A DNA stretch of 11,729 nt from an uncultured Oscillibacter sp. (GTDB taxonomy: Bacteria > Bacillota > Clostridia > Oscillospirales > Oscillospiraceae), in assembly GCA_900548505.1 (NCBI GenBank), contig URKI01000061.1, forward strand, positions 1 to 11,729. Direction: 5' to 3'. The notes under the pieces are model-generated. The model was not told the origin of the DNA and did no database searches. It saw nothing but the letters and a program-made list of their open reading frames with translations. Below, piece by piece: positions 5,664-11,729 of this stretch; position 1 is the stretch's first letter; the number at the start of each line of letters is the position of its first letter. The translations under genes and the position numbers were made by a program.

Positions 5664-5843
5664 ATGGACGCGGTGGAGTGGAGCACCAGTATTTACGCAT
5701 TGGCCGCGGCCATGGCCCGGTGCATGAGTTCGGAGGAGCTGACCCGGGCATCGCTGCTGCTGACCCAGCTGGGCACTACGCTGGGAACCATCGCGGCCCT
5801 GCGGGAGCTGGAGGAGACAGGGGAGACGGTGGAAGAAATATAA
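5664..5843 (+). CDS. Small DUF6774-like protein, function unknown
   Basis: 59 aa, MDAVEWSTSIYALAAAMARC... The start ATG at 5664 follows the purine-rich GGAGAGGAGAGGGGGG (5641-5656) by 7 nt, a very strong ribosome binding site. The frame is open much further upstream, but only this start has such a site. The protein is all-helical in appearance: an Ala-rich helix (about 8-20), SSEELTRASLLLTQLGTTLGTIAALRELEE (22-51 in several pieces), and an acidic tail. The TQLG-TL-TIAA-R core resembles DUF6774 proteins, which I recall as 55-65 aa proteins common in Oscillospiraceae and Lachnospiraceae; this assignment is from memory. There is no signal peptide, Cys-rich motif, or toxin-like membrane helix, and no antitoxin partner beside it. 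It is transcribed alone, divergent from the SleB-like gene across 169 bp, and has its own terminator. No convincing promoter was found directly upstream. Confidence 0.8.
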   Translation: MDAVEWSTSIYALAAAMARCMSSEELTRASLLLTQLGTTLGTIAALRELEETGETVEEI

Positions 5844-5874
5844 AAAAGAGCGGGCATGTGCCCGCTCTTTTTTT
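5842..5874. terminator. Bidirectional terminator between the DUF6774-like gene and icd
   Basis: GAGCGGGCA (5848-5856) pairs with TGCCCGCTC (5859-5867) around TG, with a run of six A before it and seven T after it (5868-5874). It begins within the stop codon of the small gene and ends 10 nt before the icd stop, so it fits both convergent units. Confidence 0.92.
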
Positions 5875-5883
5875 GATGAAATA

Positions 5884-7101
5884 TCAGGCCAGTGCCGCGC
5901 GGACGCGGTCGGCCACCGCGTCCAGAAACTCCTCACTGGTGACGGTTTGGGTGGGGAAATCCGAAGCGGCCAGGGCGGCCAGGTCGCCGGTCATGACGCC
6001 GGAACGCAGGGTGTCCAGCGCCGCCTGCTCCAGCGTATCGCCAAAGGACATCAGGTCGGCAAGGCCGTCCAGCTCGCCCCGGCGGCGCAACGCGCCGGAC
6101 CAGGCAAAGATGGTGGCCATGGGGTTGGTGGAGGTCTTTTCTCCTTTGCGGTAGCGGTAATAGTGGCGGGTGACGGTGCCGTGGGAGGCCTCAAACTCCA
6201 TGGTGCCGTCGGGAGCCACCAGCACGGAGGTCATCATGGCAAGGGAGCCGAATGCGGCGGCCACCATGTCGCTCATGACGTCGCCGTCGTAGTTTTTCAG
6301 CGCCCAGATGAAGCCGCCTTTGGAGCGGATGACCCGGGCCACCGCGTCGTCGATGAGGGTATAGAAATAGGTGAGACCCAGGCGCTCAAACTCCGGCTTG
6401 TAGGTGGTCTCATAGGCCTCCTCGAAAATCCGCTTGAACTCGCCGTCATAGCCCTTGGCAATGGTGTCCTTGGTGGAAAACCACAGGTCCTGCTTCTGGG
6501 CGATGGCATAGCGGAAGCAGCTGTCCGCAAAGGCGCGGATGCTGCGGGCGGTGTTGTGCTGGGCCTGGAATACGGCGGGGCCGTCCACCGTCTGGACGGT
6601 GAGGGCCGTCTCCCGGCCGCTCTGGCCCCGGAAGGTCAGCGTGGCGGTGCCGGGCTCCTCCGTCACCAGATCCACCGCCTTGTACATGTCGCCGTAGGCG
6701 TGGCGGGCGATGGTGATGGGGGCTTCCCAGGTGCGCACCGCCGGGCGGATGAAGGGCAGGGGGATGGGGGCGCGGAAGGCGGTGCCGTCCAGAATGGCCC
6801 GGATGGTGCCGTTGGGGCTTTTCCACATCTCCGTCAGCTGGGGGTACTCCTCCATGCGCTGGCGGTTGGGGGTGATGGTGGCGCACTTGACCGCCACACC
6901 CAGGCGGCGGGTGGCCAGGGCCGCGTCCACGGTGACCTGGTCGTGGGTTTCGTTGCGGTGCAGCAGCCCCAGATCATAATATTCGGTCTTGAGATCCACA
7001 AAGGGGAGGATCAGCTTTTCCTTGATCCAGCCCCAGAGGACGCGGGTCATCTCGTCGCCGTCCATCTCCACCAGGGGGGTGGTCATTTGAATTTTTTCCA
7101 T
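5884..7101 (-). CDS. icd: NADP-dependent isocitrate dehydrogenase, eukaryotic-like dimeric type
   Basis: 405 aa (human IDH1 414). It oxidatively decarboxylates isocitrate to 2-oxoglutarate and CO2 with reduction of NADP, in the cytoplasm. The start ATG at 7101 comes 1 nt after the stop of the aconitase-like gene, with AAGAGGG (7117-7111) 9 nt upstream, so translation is probably coupled. Key residues: KSPNGTIRAILDGTAFR (94-110) with substrate-binding S95, N97, R101, R110; RHAYGDMYKA with R133 and catalytic Y140 (equivalents of IDH1 R132 and Y139); STKDTI with catalytic K211; LIDD with D251; NYDGDVMSD (270-278) with metal-binding D274; HGTVTRHYYRY (308-318) for NADP. All are intact. The sequence belongs to the subfamily shared with animals and many Firmicutes/Bacteroidetes, unlike the E. 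coli type. It is the second gene of a two-gene operon and lacks its own promoter. Confidence 0.96.
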   Translation of the reverse strand: MEKIQMTTPLVEMDGDEMTRVLWGWIKEKLILPFVDLKTEYYDLGLLHRNETHDQVTVDAALATRRLGVAVKCATITPNRQRMEEYPQLTEMWKSPNGTIRAILDGTAFRAPIPLPFIRPAVRTWEAPITIARHAYGDMYKAVDLVTEEPGTATLTFRGQSGRETALTVQTVDGPAVFQAQHNTARSIRAFADSCFRYAIAQKQDLWFSTKDTIAKGYDGEFKRIFEEAYETTYKPEFERLGLTYFYTLIDDAVARVIRSKGGFIWALKNYDGDVMSDMVAAAFGSLAMMTSVLVAPDGTMEFEASHGTVTRHYYRYRKGEKTSTNPMATIFAWSGALRRRGELDGLADLMSFGDTLEQAALDTLRSGVMTGDLAALAASDFPTQTVTSEEFLDAVADRVRAALA

Positions 7102-7102
7102 A

Positions 7103-9343
7103 TCACTCAGCCCTCTTTGCGTAGTAGTTCATGAGGCACCCGTCCAGCAGGATTTCCTGCTCCTCCGCCGTCAGACCCCGCACGTGGAGCAGGAGGTCCG
7201 CCACGGTGCCGTCGGTGCGGATGACCTTGGCAGGGATGTCCTCCCGGCCCTCCGCCACGGCTGTGCGGATGTGGGGAACGAACACGCAGTCGCCGCTCTC
7301 GTAGGGGAAGGGGGTACCGTCATCCAGGGTGAAGGGCAGCATGCCCCAGTTGATGCAGTTGGAACGGTAGCGTTTAGTGGCAAATTCGTAGCATATATTA
7401 GCCAATCCGCCCAACACTTTCTGACAGGAGGCGGCCTGCTCCCGGGCGGAGCCGTCGCCGGGACGATTGGCAAACACGCAGGAACCGAACTGGGTCTCCG
7501 CCAGCAGGGCCGCCCCGTTGCCAACCTTGTCCAGGATCTCTTTGAGATGCTCCGGCGCTTTGCCGTCACGCCGCTGGGTCTCCAAAGCCGCGGCGGCCTT
7601 GGCCCGGCCCACATAGGCCGGCTCCCGGCGGGAGAGGGTGAACTCCGCCAGACGCAGGGGATTGGAGCGGTAGGAGGAGGTCTCACCGGAGGGGATCAGC
7701 TCGTCGGTGGTGGTCACCTCGTCCCGCAGTACCGCCGCCAGCTCCACCAGCAGGTGCTCGCCAAGAGGCGGCATGGCGGGCCAGTCGGTGATGTTGGGCC
7801 CCAGGATCAGCTCTGTGTCCGGCTCAGGGTGGCCGAAGCCGTTGTAGACCCGGCGGGCATAGACACCCTGGTCGAAGTGATAGGGCAGGGGCTGGGGGGC
7901 ATAGTCTACCTCCGTGGCGGGGGTGATCTTACCGCCGTTGCGGGCGGTGGCGGCGATGGAGCGGGCGTCCATGAGGCACACGCCGGCAAACTGCCCCTCG
8001 GCGGGCTTGGAACCCTCCCGGTTGGGGAAGTTACGGGTGGTGTGACGCAGGCTCAGGCCGTTGTTGGCAGGCACATCCCCGGCGCCGAAACAGGGTCCGC
8101 AAAAGCTGGGCTTGATGATGGCGCCGGTTTCCAGCAGGTCGGCGGTGACGCCGGTACGGGTGAGCTCCAGGCTGACCGGCACGCTGGTGGGGTATACATC
8201 CAAAGAGAAGTAGCCGCTGCCGCAGCTTTCGCCCCGGAGGATGTCCGCCGCCTCGGTAATGTTGTCGAAAAGGCCGCCGGCGCAGCCAGCGATGACTCCC
8301 TGGTCGGCCCACACGCCGCCGTCGTGGCACTTGTCCAGCAAATGGATGTTGGCCTTGGGGAAGCGGGCGCGGGCGTCAGCCTCCACAGCGGCGAGAATGT
8401 CCTGCGCGTTGTCCAGAAATTCCCGGATGGTATAGGCGTTGGAGGGGTGGAAGGGCAGGGCGATCATAGGCTCGATCTCGTCCAGGGCAATGGTGACGGA
8501 GCGGTCATAGTAAGCCCAGGGGCCCGGCTGGAGGGGCTGGTACTCCGTCTCGCGGCCGTGGAGAGCCAGGTAGTCCCGGGTGGTCTCGTCCGTCTGCCAG
8601 ATGGAGCTCAAGCAGGTGGTCTCTGTGGTCATCACGTCGATGCCGCTGCGGTAGTCCATGGGCAGGCCGGCGATACCGGGGCCCGCGAATTCCAGCACAC
8701 GGTTATTGACAAAGCCATCGGCGAAGGTGGCCTTGATGAGGGCCAGGGCCACATCGTGGGGCCCCACGCCCCGCCGGGGCTTGCCGGTCAGGTACACCAG
8801 CACCACCTCGGGGTAGGGGATGTCCCAGGTGTTTTTCAGGAGCTGCTTGCAAAGCTCCGGGCCGCCCTCGCCCACGGCCATGGTGCCCAGGGCACCGTAG
8901 CGGGTGTGAGAGTCGGAGCCCAAAATCATTTTTCCGCAGCCTGCCAGCTGTTCTCTTGCATAAGAGTGGATGACGCTCTGGTTGGCGGGCACGTAGATGC
9001 CGCCGTATTTTTTGGCGGCGGACAGGCCGAACACATGGTCGTCCTCATTGATGGTGCCGCCCACGGCGCACAGGCTGTTGTGGCAGTTGGTCAGGGCATA
9101 GGGCACGGGAAAACGCTTGAGCCCGGAGGCCCGGGCCTGCTGGATGATGCCCACGTAGGTGATGTCGTGGGAGACAAGGGCGTCAAAGCGGATCCTTAGA
9201 GCCCCAGGATCGCCGGAGATGTTGTGGGATTGGAGGATGTGCCAGGCCATGGTCTGGCGGCGGCCCTCGTCAGCGGTGACGGGCGCGGTGGGGCAGGGGG
9301 CGCCGTTGTGGAAAAAGGTTCCTTGTTTGTTGAGCTGGATCAT
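7103..9343 (-). CDS. Aconitase-family hydratase (YbhJ-like), probable aconitase
   Basis: 746 aa, shorter than AcnA (about 890) and close to E. coli YbhJ (about 750). The start ATG at 9343 has AGGAGGT (9359-9353) 9 nt upstream; the frame stays open to 9436 but without a ribosome binding site. Canonical aconitase interconverts citrate and isocitrate with a 4Fe-4S cluster. Here all three cluster cysteines are in place: C354 in VIAGCAGGLFDNI, where aconitase has GSCTNS; C415 and C418 in SFCGPCFG. Also present: GSDSHTRYGALGTMAVGEGG (142-161); TTRNFPNREGS (435-445) with the two arginines of the RNFxxR motif; GDGSAREQAA (629-638) with the base serine S632 and R634. Divergences are the GCAGG loop, IDVMTTETT where aconitase has NMxPEYGAT, and GSAREQ for GSSREH. 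The 1-nt spacing to icd argues that citrate/isocitrate is the substrate. An alternative is a different hydro-lyase of the same superfamily. Confidence 0.88.
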   Translation of the reverse strand: MIQLNKQGTFFHNGAPCPTAPVTADEGRRQTMAWHILQSHNISGDPGALRIRFDALVSHDITYVGIIQQARASGLKRFPVPYALTNCHNSLCAVGGTINEDDHVFGLSAAKKYGGIYVPANQSVIHSYAREQLAGCGKMILGSDSHTRYGALGTMAVGEGGPELCKQLLKNTWDIPYPEVVLVYLTGKPRRGVGPHDVALALIKATFADGFVNNRVLEFAGPGIAGLPMDYRSGIDVMTTETTCLSSIWQTDETTRDYLALHGRETEYQPLQPGPWAYYDRSVTIALDEIEPMIALPFHPSNAYTIREFLDNAQDILAAVEADARARFPKANIHLLDKCHDGGVWADQGVIAGCAGGLFDNITEAADILRGESCGSGYFSLDVYPTSVPVSLELTRTGVTADLLETGAIIKPSFCGPCFGAGDVPANNGLSLRHTTRNFPNREGSKPAEGQFAGVCLMDARSIAATARNGGKITPATEVDYAPQPLPYHFDQGVYARRVYNGFGHPEPDTELILGPNITDWPAMPPLGEHLLVELAAVLRDEVTTTDELIPSGETSSYRSNPLRLAEFTLSRREPAYVGRAKAAAALETQRRDGKAPEHLKEILDKVGNGAALLAETQFGSCVFANRPGDGSAREQAASCQKVLGGLANICYEFATKRYRSNCINWGMLPFTLDDGTPFPYESGDCVFVPHIRTAVAEGREDIPAKVIRTDGTVADLLLHVRGLTAEEQEILLDGCLMNYYAKRAE

Positions 9344-9363
9344 AGGCGGAAGACCTCCTGGGC

Positions 9364-9379
9364 TCCGGCCTGCGCCGGA
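9364..9379 (-). promoter_or_regulatory. Leader hairpin just upstream of the aconitase-like RBS
   Basis: TCCGGC and GCCGGA form a 6-bp GC-rich stem with a 4-nt loop, ending 4 nt before the AGGAGG ribosome binding site on the minus strand. It could protect the 5' end of the transcript or tune translation; it is short and might be incidental. Confidence 0.3.
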
Positions 9380-9394
9380 AGTTTCTTGCACCAC

Positions 9395-9422
9395 AATATA
9401 CCACACTTTCCCGAAGATGCAA
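9395..9422 (-). promoter_or_regulatory. Probable promoter of the aconitase-like/icd operon
   Basis: On the minus strand TTGCAT (9422-9417, 3/6), a 16-nt spacer and TATATT (9400-9395, 5/6). The start point would be near 9388, about 45 nt from the ATG. The poor -35 box and the dyad immediately upstream (9427-9462) suggest an activator-dependent promoter. Confidence 0.5.
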
Positions 9423-9426
9423 AGCA

Positions 9427-9462
9427 AAATTTGCAAGAATTGAAAGTTGAACTTGCAAATTT
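9427..9462. promoter_or_regulatory. 11-bp inverted repeat, candidate operator of the aconitase-like/icd operon
   Basis: AAATTTGCAAG (9427-9437) and CTTGCAAATTT (9452-9462) are perfect reverse complements with 14 nt between them. A second, overlapping short dyad GCAAAATTTGC lies at 9424-9434. The centre falls about 55 bp upstream of the proposed start point, where LysR-type activators commonly bind. The arms are AT-rich in a GC-rich genome, which raises the chance of function. Confidence 0.5.
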
Positions 9463-9547
9463 GGGAATCTGCCTAAGAATGGGGACGTGGGTTGGGAAAT
9501 GTCGTGCAGATACACCTGTTTTTATAATACGGACAAAAGCGGCGCGG

Positions 9548-10093
9548 TTACGGACGGAGGACGGTGATCTGGCAGGCGGCCATGGCAGAGAGGGCTGTCT
9601 CGTGGGACTGGGGCGTGACGCCGGCGCAGCAGGCGGCCTCCACCACGATCTCCGCCTCCGGCAAAAATGCCTTGATGAGCAGGGCGTTGGAGAGCACGCA
9701 GATATCCGTGCACACGCCGATGAGGGTGACTTTCTCCACGCCGGGCTTTCCCTGGCGGCGCAGATCTTCATCCCGGGCACGGAGCAGCGCACCCAGGTCC
9801 GTGCTGCCGAAGGTGGGCTTGTCGATGGGATGGGCGGCGTACTCCTGCAGCTGAGGGATGATCTCCCAGCCCTCGCTGCCCCGGATGCAGTGGGGCACCG
9901 GCAGCCTGCGGCCCTCCTGTGTATTCTGATAGTCCGGGCTGTGGGTATCCCGGGTGAAGAGGATCGTTTCCCTACGGTTCAGCCCCTCCACCACGCGTCC
10001 CACCACATGGGGCACGATATCGAATGCCTCTTTTGTCCCCAGGGCGCCGGAGACGAAATCGTTCTGCATGTCCACTACGACTAAAACATCCAT
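9548..10093 (-). CDS. Nicotinamidase-like cysteine hydrolase (isochorismatase superfamily)
   Basis: 181 aa, a compact single-domain member of the isochorismatase/nicotinamidase superfamily (COG1335). The start ATG at 10093 has AAGGAG (10108-10103) 9 nt upstream. The catalytic triad is visible: D8 in VVDMQNDF, K92 in IDKPTFGSTDL, and C128 in LIGVCTDICV, with the cis-peptide region just before the cysteine. RDTHSP (48-53) with D49 and H51, and VPHCIRGSEG with H68, match the metal-binding D-x-H...H of nicotinamidases, and PHCxxGxxG is typical of PncA. Nicotinamide deamidation to nicotinate in NAD recycling is therefore the best guess, but related enzymes hydrolyse other amides. It is cytoplasmic with no signal peptide. 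It is followed on its strand by the aconitase-like gene 204 bp downstream, with no clear terminator between, and is divergent from the transporter gene across 177 bp. Confidence 0.85.
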   Translation of the reverse strand: MDVLVVVDMQNDFVSGALGTKEAFDIVPHVVGRVVEGLNRRETILFTRDTHSPDYQNTQEGRRLPVPHCIRGSEGWEIIPQLQEYAAHPIDKPTFGSTDLGALLRARDEDLRRQGKPGVEKVTLIGVCTDICVLSNALLIKAFLPEAEIVVEAACCAGVTPQSHETALSAMAACQITVLRP

Positions 10094-10123
10094 TGCTGTA
10101 CGCTCCTTCCTGATTTTTTATTC

Positions 10124-10152
10124 AATATAGCAAATCTCCTTCCGACGCGCAA
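10124..10152 (-). promoter_or_regulatory. Probable promoter of the nicotinamidase-like gene
   Basis: On the minus strand TTGCGC (10152-10147, 4/6), a 17-nt spacer and TATATT (10129-10124, 5/6). The start would lie about 25 nt before the ATG, leaving just the ribosome binding site in the leader. Confidence 0.5.
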
Positions 10153-10181
10153 GGAACTGTGGGGAAAGCTGGAAAAAGAAG

Positions 10182-10210
10182 TTGACTTTTTCGGTGTAAA
10201 CAGCTAACAT
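10182..10210 (+). promoter_or_regulatory. Promoter of the sodium symporter gene
   Basis: TTGACT (10182-10187, 5/6), a 17-nt spacer and TAACAT (10205-10210, 4/6). Transcription would start near 10217, giving a leader of about 54 nt that carries the hairpin at 10223-10241. The -35 boxes of this and the divergent promoter are about 30 bp apart. Confidence 0.6.
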
Positions 10211-10222
10211 AGACCTACTTAC

Positions 10223-10241
10223 GACTATGCACTCCATAGTC
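10223..10241 (+). promoter_or_regulatory. Leader hairpin or operator before the symporter gene
   Basis: GACTATG (10223-10229) and CATAGTC (10235-10241) are perfect complements with loop CACTC. The dyad lies just downstream of the proposed start point and 16 nt before the AGGAG site, where a bound repressor would block transcription. There is no T-run, so it is not a terminator. Confidence 0.4.
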
Positions 10242-10270
10242 AAATTGTATGAAAATGAGGAGAGAGAACC

Positions 10271-11635
10271 GTGAAGCGTGAAAATTTCCAATCCCGTCTG
10301 GGATTCTTGCTGGTGAGTGCCGGCTGCGCCATCGGCATCGGAAACGTCTGGAAATTCCCCTACGTCACCGGCGAAAACGGCGGCGGTGTGTTTGTGCTTT
10401 TCTACCTGCTGTTTTTGATCATCATGGGCGTGCCTGTGCTGACCATGGAGCTGGCGGTGGGCCGTGCCAGCCGGAAGAGTGCTGTGCTGGGCTACAAGGC
10501 TCTGGAGCCCAAGGGCAGCAAATGGCATATCCACGGCTGGTTCTGTGTGATCGGCTGCTGCCTTCTGATGATGTATTACACCACCGTGGCAGGCTGGATG
10601 CTGGATTATTTCTATAAATTTGCCACCGGCGCCTTTGACGGCATGACCACGGAGGCGGTGGACGGCGTGTTCAGCCAGATGCTTGCCAGTCCCGGCGAGA
10701 TGACGACCTTCATGGTCATCATCGTGCTGGCGGGCTTTTTGGTGTGCTCCTTCGGCCTGCAGAAGGGCCTGGAGCGCATCAGCAAGTGGATGATGCTGGC
10801 CCTGCTGGCGCTGATCGTGGTGCTGGCGGTGCACAGCCTGATGCTGCCCGGCGCTGCGGAGGGCGTGAAGTTCTACCTGCTGCCGGACTTCCAGCGGGCT
10901 GCGGAGCGGGGCATCGGCAACGTGATGACCGCCGCCATGAACCAGTCTTTCTTTACGTTGAGCCTGGGCATCGCCGCTATGGAGATCTTCGGCAGCTACA
11001 TGTCCCGGGACAACTCCCTCACCGGCGAGTCCGTGCGCATCTGCTGCCTGGATACCTTTGTGGCCCTCATGTCCGGCCTCATCATCTTCCCGGCCTGCTT
11101 TGCCTTCGGCGTGCAGCCTGACGCCGGTCCGTCCCTGATCTTCATCACGCTGCCCCGCGTGTTCGTCAACATGGCCGGCGGCCGGGTCTGGGGCGCCCTG
11201 TTCTTCCTGTTCATGACCTTTGCCAGCTTCACCACCGTGTTGGCGGTGTTTGAGAACATCATGGCAAGCTGCATCGATACCTTCGGCTGGACCCGCAAGA
11301 AGGCCACCATCCTTTGCTGCGTGTTCATTCTTGTGGCCAGCATGCCCTGCGTGCTGGGCTACAACCAGTGGTACTTCTCCGTGGTGCTGCCCAACGCGCC
11401 CAGCGGCGGCCAGATCCTGGACATCGAGGACTTCCTGGTGAGCAACCTGCTGCTGCCCCTGGGTTCCTTGGTGTATCTGCTGTTCTGCGTTACCAAGTGG
11501 GGCTGGGGCTTTGACAAGTACCTGGCCGAGGCCAACACCGGAACGGGCCTGAAAATGTCCCGGATGTTCAAGCCCTATTTCCAGTTCGTCCTGCCCATCC
11601 TGATCCTGGTGATCCTGCTGCAGGGCCTGTTCTGA
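10271..11635 (+). CDS. Neurotransmitter:sodium symporter (NSS/SLC6) family transporter
   Basis: 454 aa with a GTG start at 10271, 8 nt after AGGAG (10258-10262). NSS proteins are LeuT-fold, Na+-coupled importers of amino acids or related amines in the cytoplasmic membrane. The N-terminal signature SRLGFLLVSAGCAIGIGNVWKFPYVTGENGG (two blocks, 8-38) is the unwound TM1 with sodium- and substrate-binding residues, including N25 (LeuT N27). TM6 has QSFFTLSLGIAAMEIFGSY (225-243), and TM8 has FASFTTVLAVFENIMA (317-332) for the second sodium site. Length and hydrophobic segments fit the short 11-TM bacterial branch (MhsT/TnaT-like, about 450 aa), which lacks TM12. D261 in TM7 is the acidic residue near the site where animal members bind chloride, so chloride-independent transport is likely. 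The substrate cannot be read from the sequence; tryptophan, tyrosine or hydrophobic amino acids are usual for this branch. The gene is complete. Confidence 0.93.
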   Translation: MKRENFQSRLGFLLVSAGCAIGIGNVWKFPYVTGENGGGVFVLFYLLFLIIMGVPVLTMELAVGRASRKSAVLGYKALEPKGSKWHIHGWFCVIGCCLLMMYYTTVAGWMLDYFYKFATGAFDGMTTEAVDGVFSQMLASPGEMTTFMVIIVLAGFLVCSFGLQKGLERISKWMMLALLALIVVLAVHSLMLPGAAEGVKFYLLPDFQRAAERGIGNVMTAAMNQSFFTLSLGIAAMEIFGSYMSRDNSLTGESVRICCLDTFVALMSGLIIFPACFAFGVQPDAGPSLIFITLPRVFVNMAGGRVWGALFFLFMTFASFTTVLAVFENIMASCIDTFGWTRKKATILCCVFILVASMPCVLGYNQWYFSVVLPNAPSGGQILDIEDFLVSNLLLPLGSLVYLLFCVTKWGWGFDKYLAEANTGTGLKMSRMFKPYFQFVLPILILVILLQGLF

Positions 11636-11659
11636 GAAAAAAACTCCATACTGGAATCA

Positions 11660-11681
11660 CTGAATCTTTATCCTGATTCAG
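11660..11681. repeat. Short inverted repeat after the symporter gene
   Basis: CTGAATC (11660-11666) and GATTCAG (11675-11681) are a 7-bp perfect dyad with an 8-nt loop, 24 nt after the symporter stop. No T-run follows before the contig ends, so a terminator call is not supported. Confidence 0.35.
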
Positions 11682-11696
11682 AAGACCTGCCAAGGC

Positions 11697-11729
11697 CTGT
11701 CTCTTATACACATCTGACGCTGCCGACGA
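11697..11729 (-). other. Illumina Nextera read-1-side adapter (assembly contamination)
   Basis: 11697-11715 is the Tn5 mosaic end CTGTCTCTTATACACATCT, and 11716-11729 is GACGCTGCCGACGA, the reverse complement of the read-1 Nextera tail. It is the partner of the adapter at 1-48 and is not genomic. Confidence 0.98.

Noticed and set aside
5664..5843. Small gene as a toxin or bacteriocin
   Set aside because: No hydrophobic membrane helix, double-glycine leader, or cysteine pattern, and no antitoxin, immunity or export gene adjacent.
5947..7134. A 395-codon plus-strand open frame opposite icd
   Set aside because: Shadow of icd, of the same low-complexity composition; icd has every catalytic residue.
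7184..9199. A 671-codon open frame on the plus strand opposite the aconitase-like gene
   Set aside because: It is the antisense shadow of a GC-rich gene: low-complexity G/A/V/H-rich translation, no ribosome binding site and no recognisable domain, while the minus strand encodes a clear aconitase-family protein.
9344..9436. Upstream extension of the aconitase-like protein
   Set aside because: It would run through the promoter, leader hairpin and AGGAGG site; the ATG at 9343 is correctly spaced from that site.
9523..9528. A perfect TATAAT on the plus strand
   Set aside because: No acceptable -35 box lies 16-18 nt upstream and no plus-strand gene follows; it points into the 3' end of the nicotinamidase-like gene.
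49..11696. A defence island, prophage, CRISPR array, integrative element or biosynthetic cluster
   Set aside because: No recombinase, transposase, phage structural gene, Cas protein, restriction enzyme, synthase or spaced repeat array is present; gene content is metabolic and envelope-related.

Overview
The window is a fragment of a GC-rich Firmicutes chromosome. Its genes fit an anaerobic, spore-forming gut clostridium of the Oscillospiraceae type (Flavonifractor / Oscillibacter / Intestinimonas-like). That placement is inferred from strong AGGAGG-type ribosome binding sites, sigma-A-like promoters, GC-rich genes separated by AT-rich gaps, a SleB-type cell-wall hydrolase, an RsiV-type anti-sigma factor, a TIGR04255 protein and a short DUF6774-like protein. 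No rRNA, tRNA, CRISPR array, insertion sequence, prophage or defence island is visible. Both ends (1-48 and 11697-11729) are untrimmed Illumina Nextera adapter, so only about 49-11696 is genomic and the true flanking genes are unknown.

Layout. (1) 49-1180 (+): the 3' part of an ECF sigma factor, overlapping by 4 nt a complete RsiV/DUF3298-type membrane anti-sigma factor, closed by a strong terminator. (2) 1289-2218 (+): cysteine synthase cysK, convergent with gdhA (NADP-glutamate dehydrogenase, 2263-3612, -); one hairpin serves both. (3) 3824-5494 (-): a TIGR04255 protein of unknown function with its own near-consensus promoter, preceded by a secreted CuAO_N + SleB-type hydrolase. (4) 5664-5843 (+): a 59-aa DUF6774-like protein divergent from the hydrolase gene. 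(5) 5884-9343 (-): an operon of a YbhJ-type aconitase-family hydratase followed, 1 nt after its stop, by NADP-isocitrate dehydrogenase. (6) 9548-10093 (-): a nicotinamidase-like cysteine hydrolase. (7) 10271-11635 (+): a short (11-TM type) neurotransmitter:sodium symporter, divergent from (6).

How the genes fit together. The aconitase-like protein, isocitrate dehydrogenase and glutamate dehydrogenase could together take citrate to 2-oxoglutarate and then glutamate, the biosynthetic oxidative half-TCA route of anaerobes; cysK adds sulfur assimilation. The sigma/anti-sigma pair and the SleB-like hydrolase concern the cell envelope.

I do not see a convincing new multi-gene system. The most worthwhile leads are regulatory or functional: an 11-11-11 inverted repeat that covers both the probable -10 box and the ribosome binding site of the SleB-like gene; an 11-bp dyad just upstream of the aconitase promoter; the likely use of a YbhJ-type protein as the working aconitase; and two conserved genes without known function (TIGR04255 and DUF6774-like).
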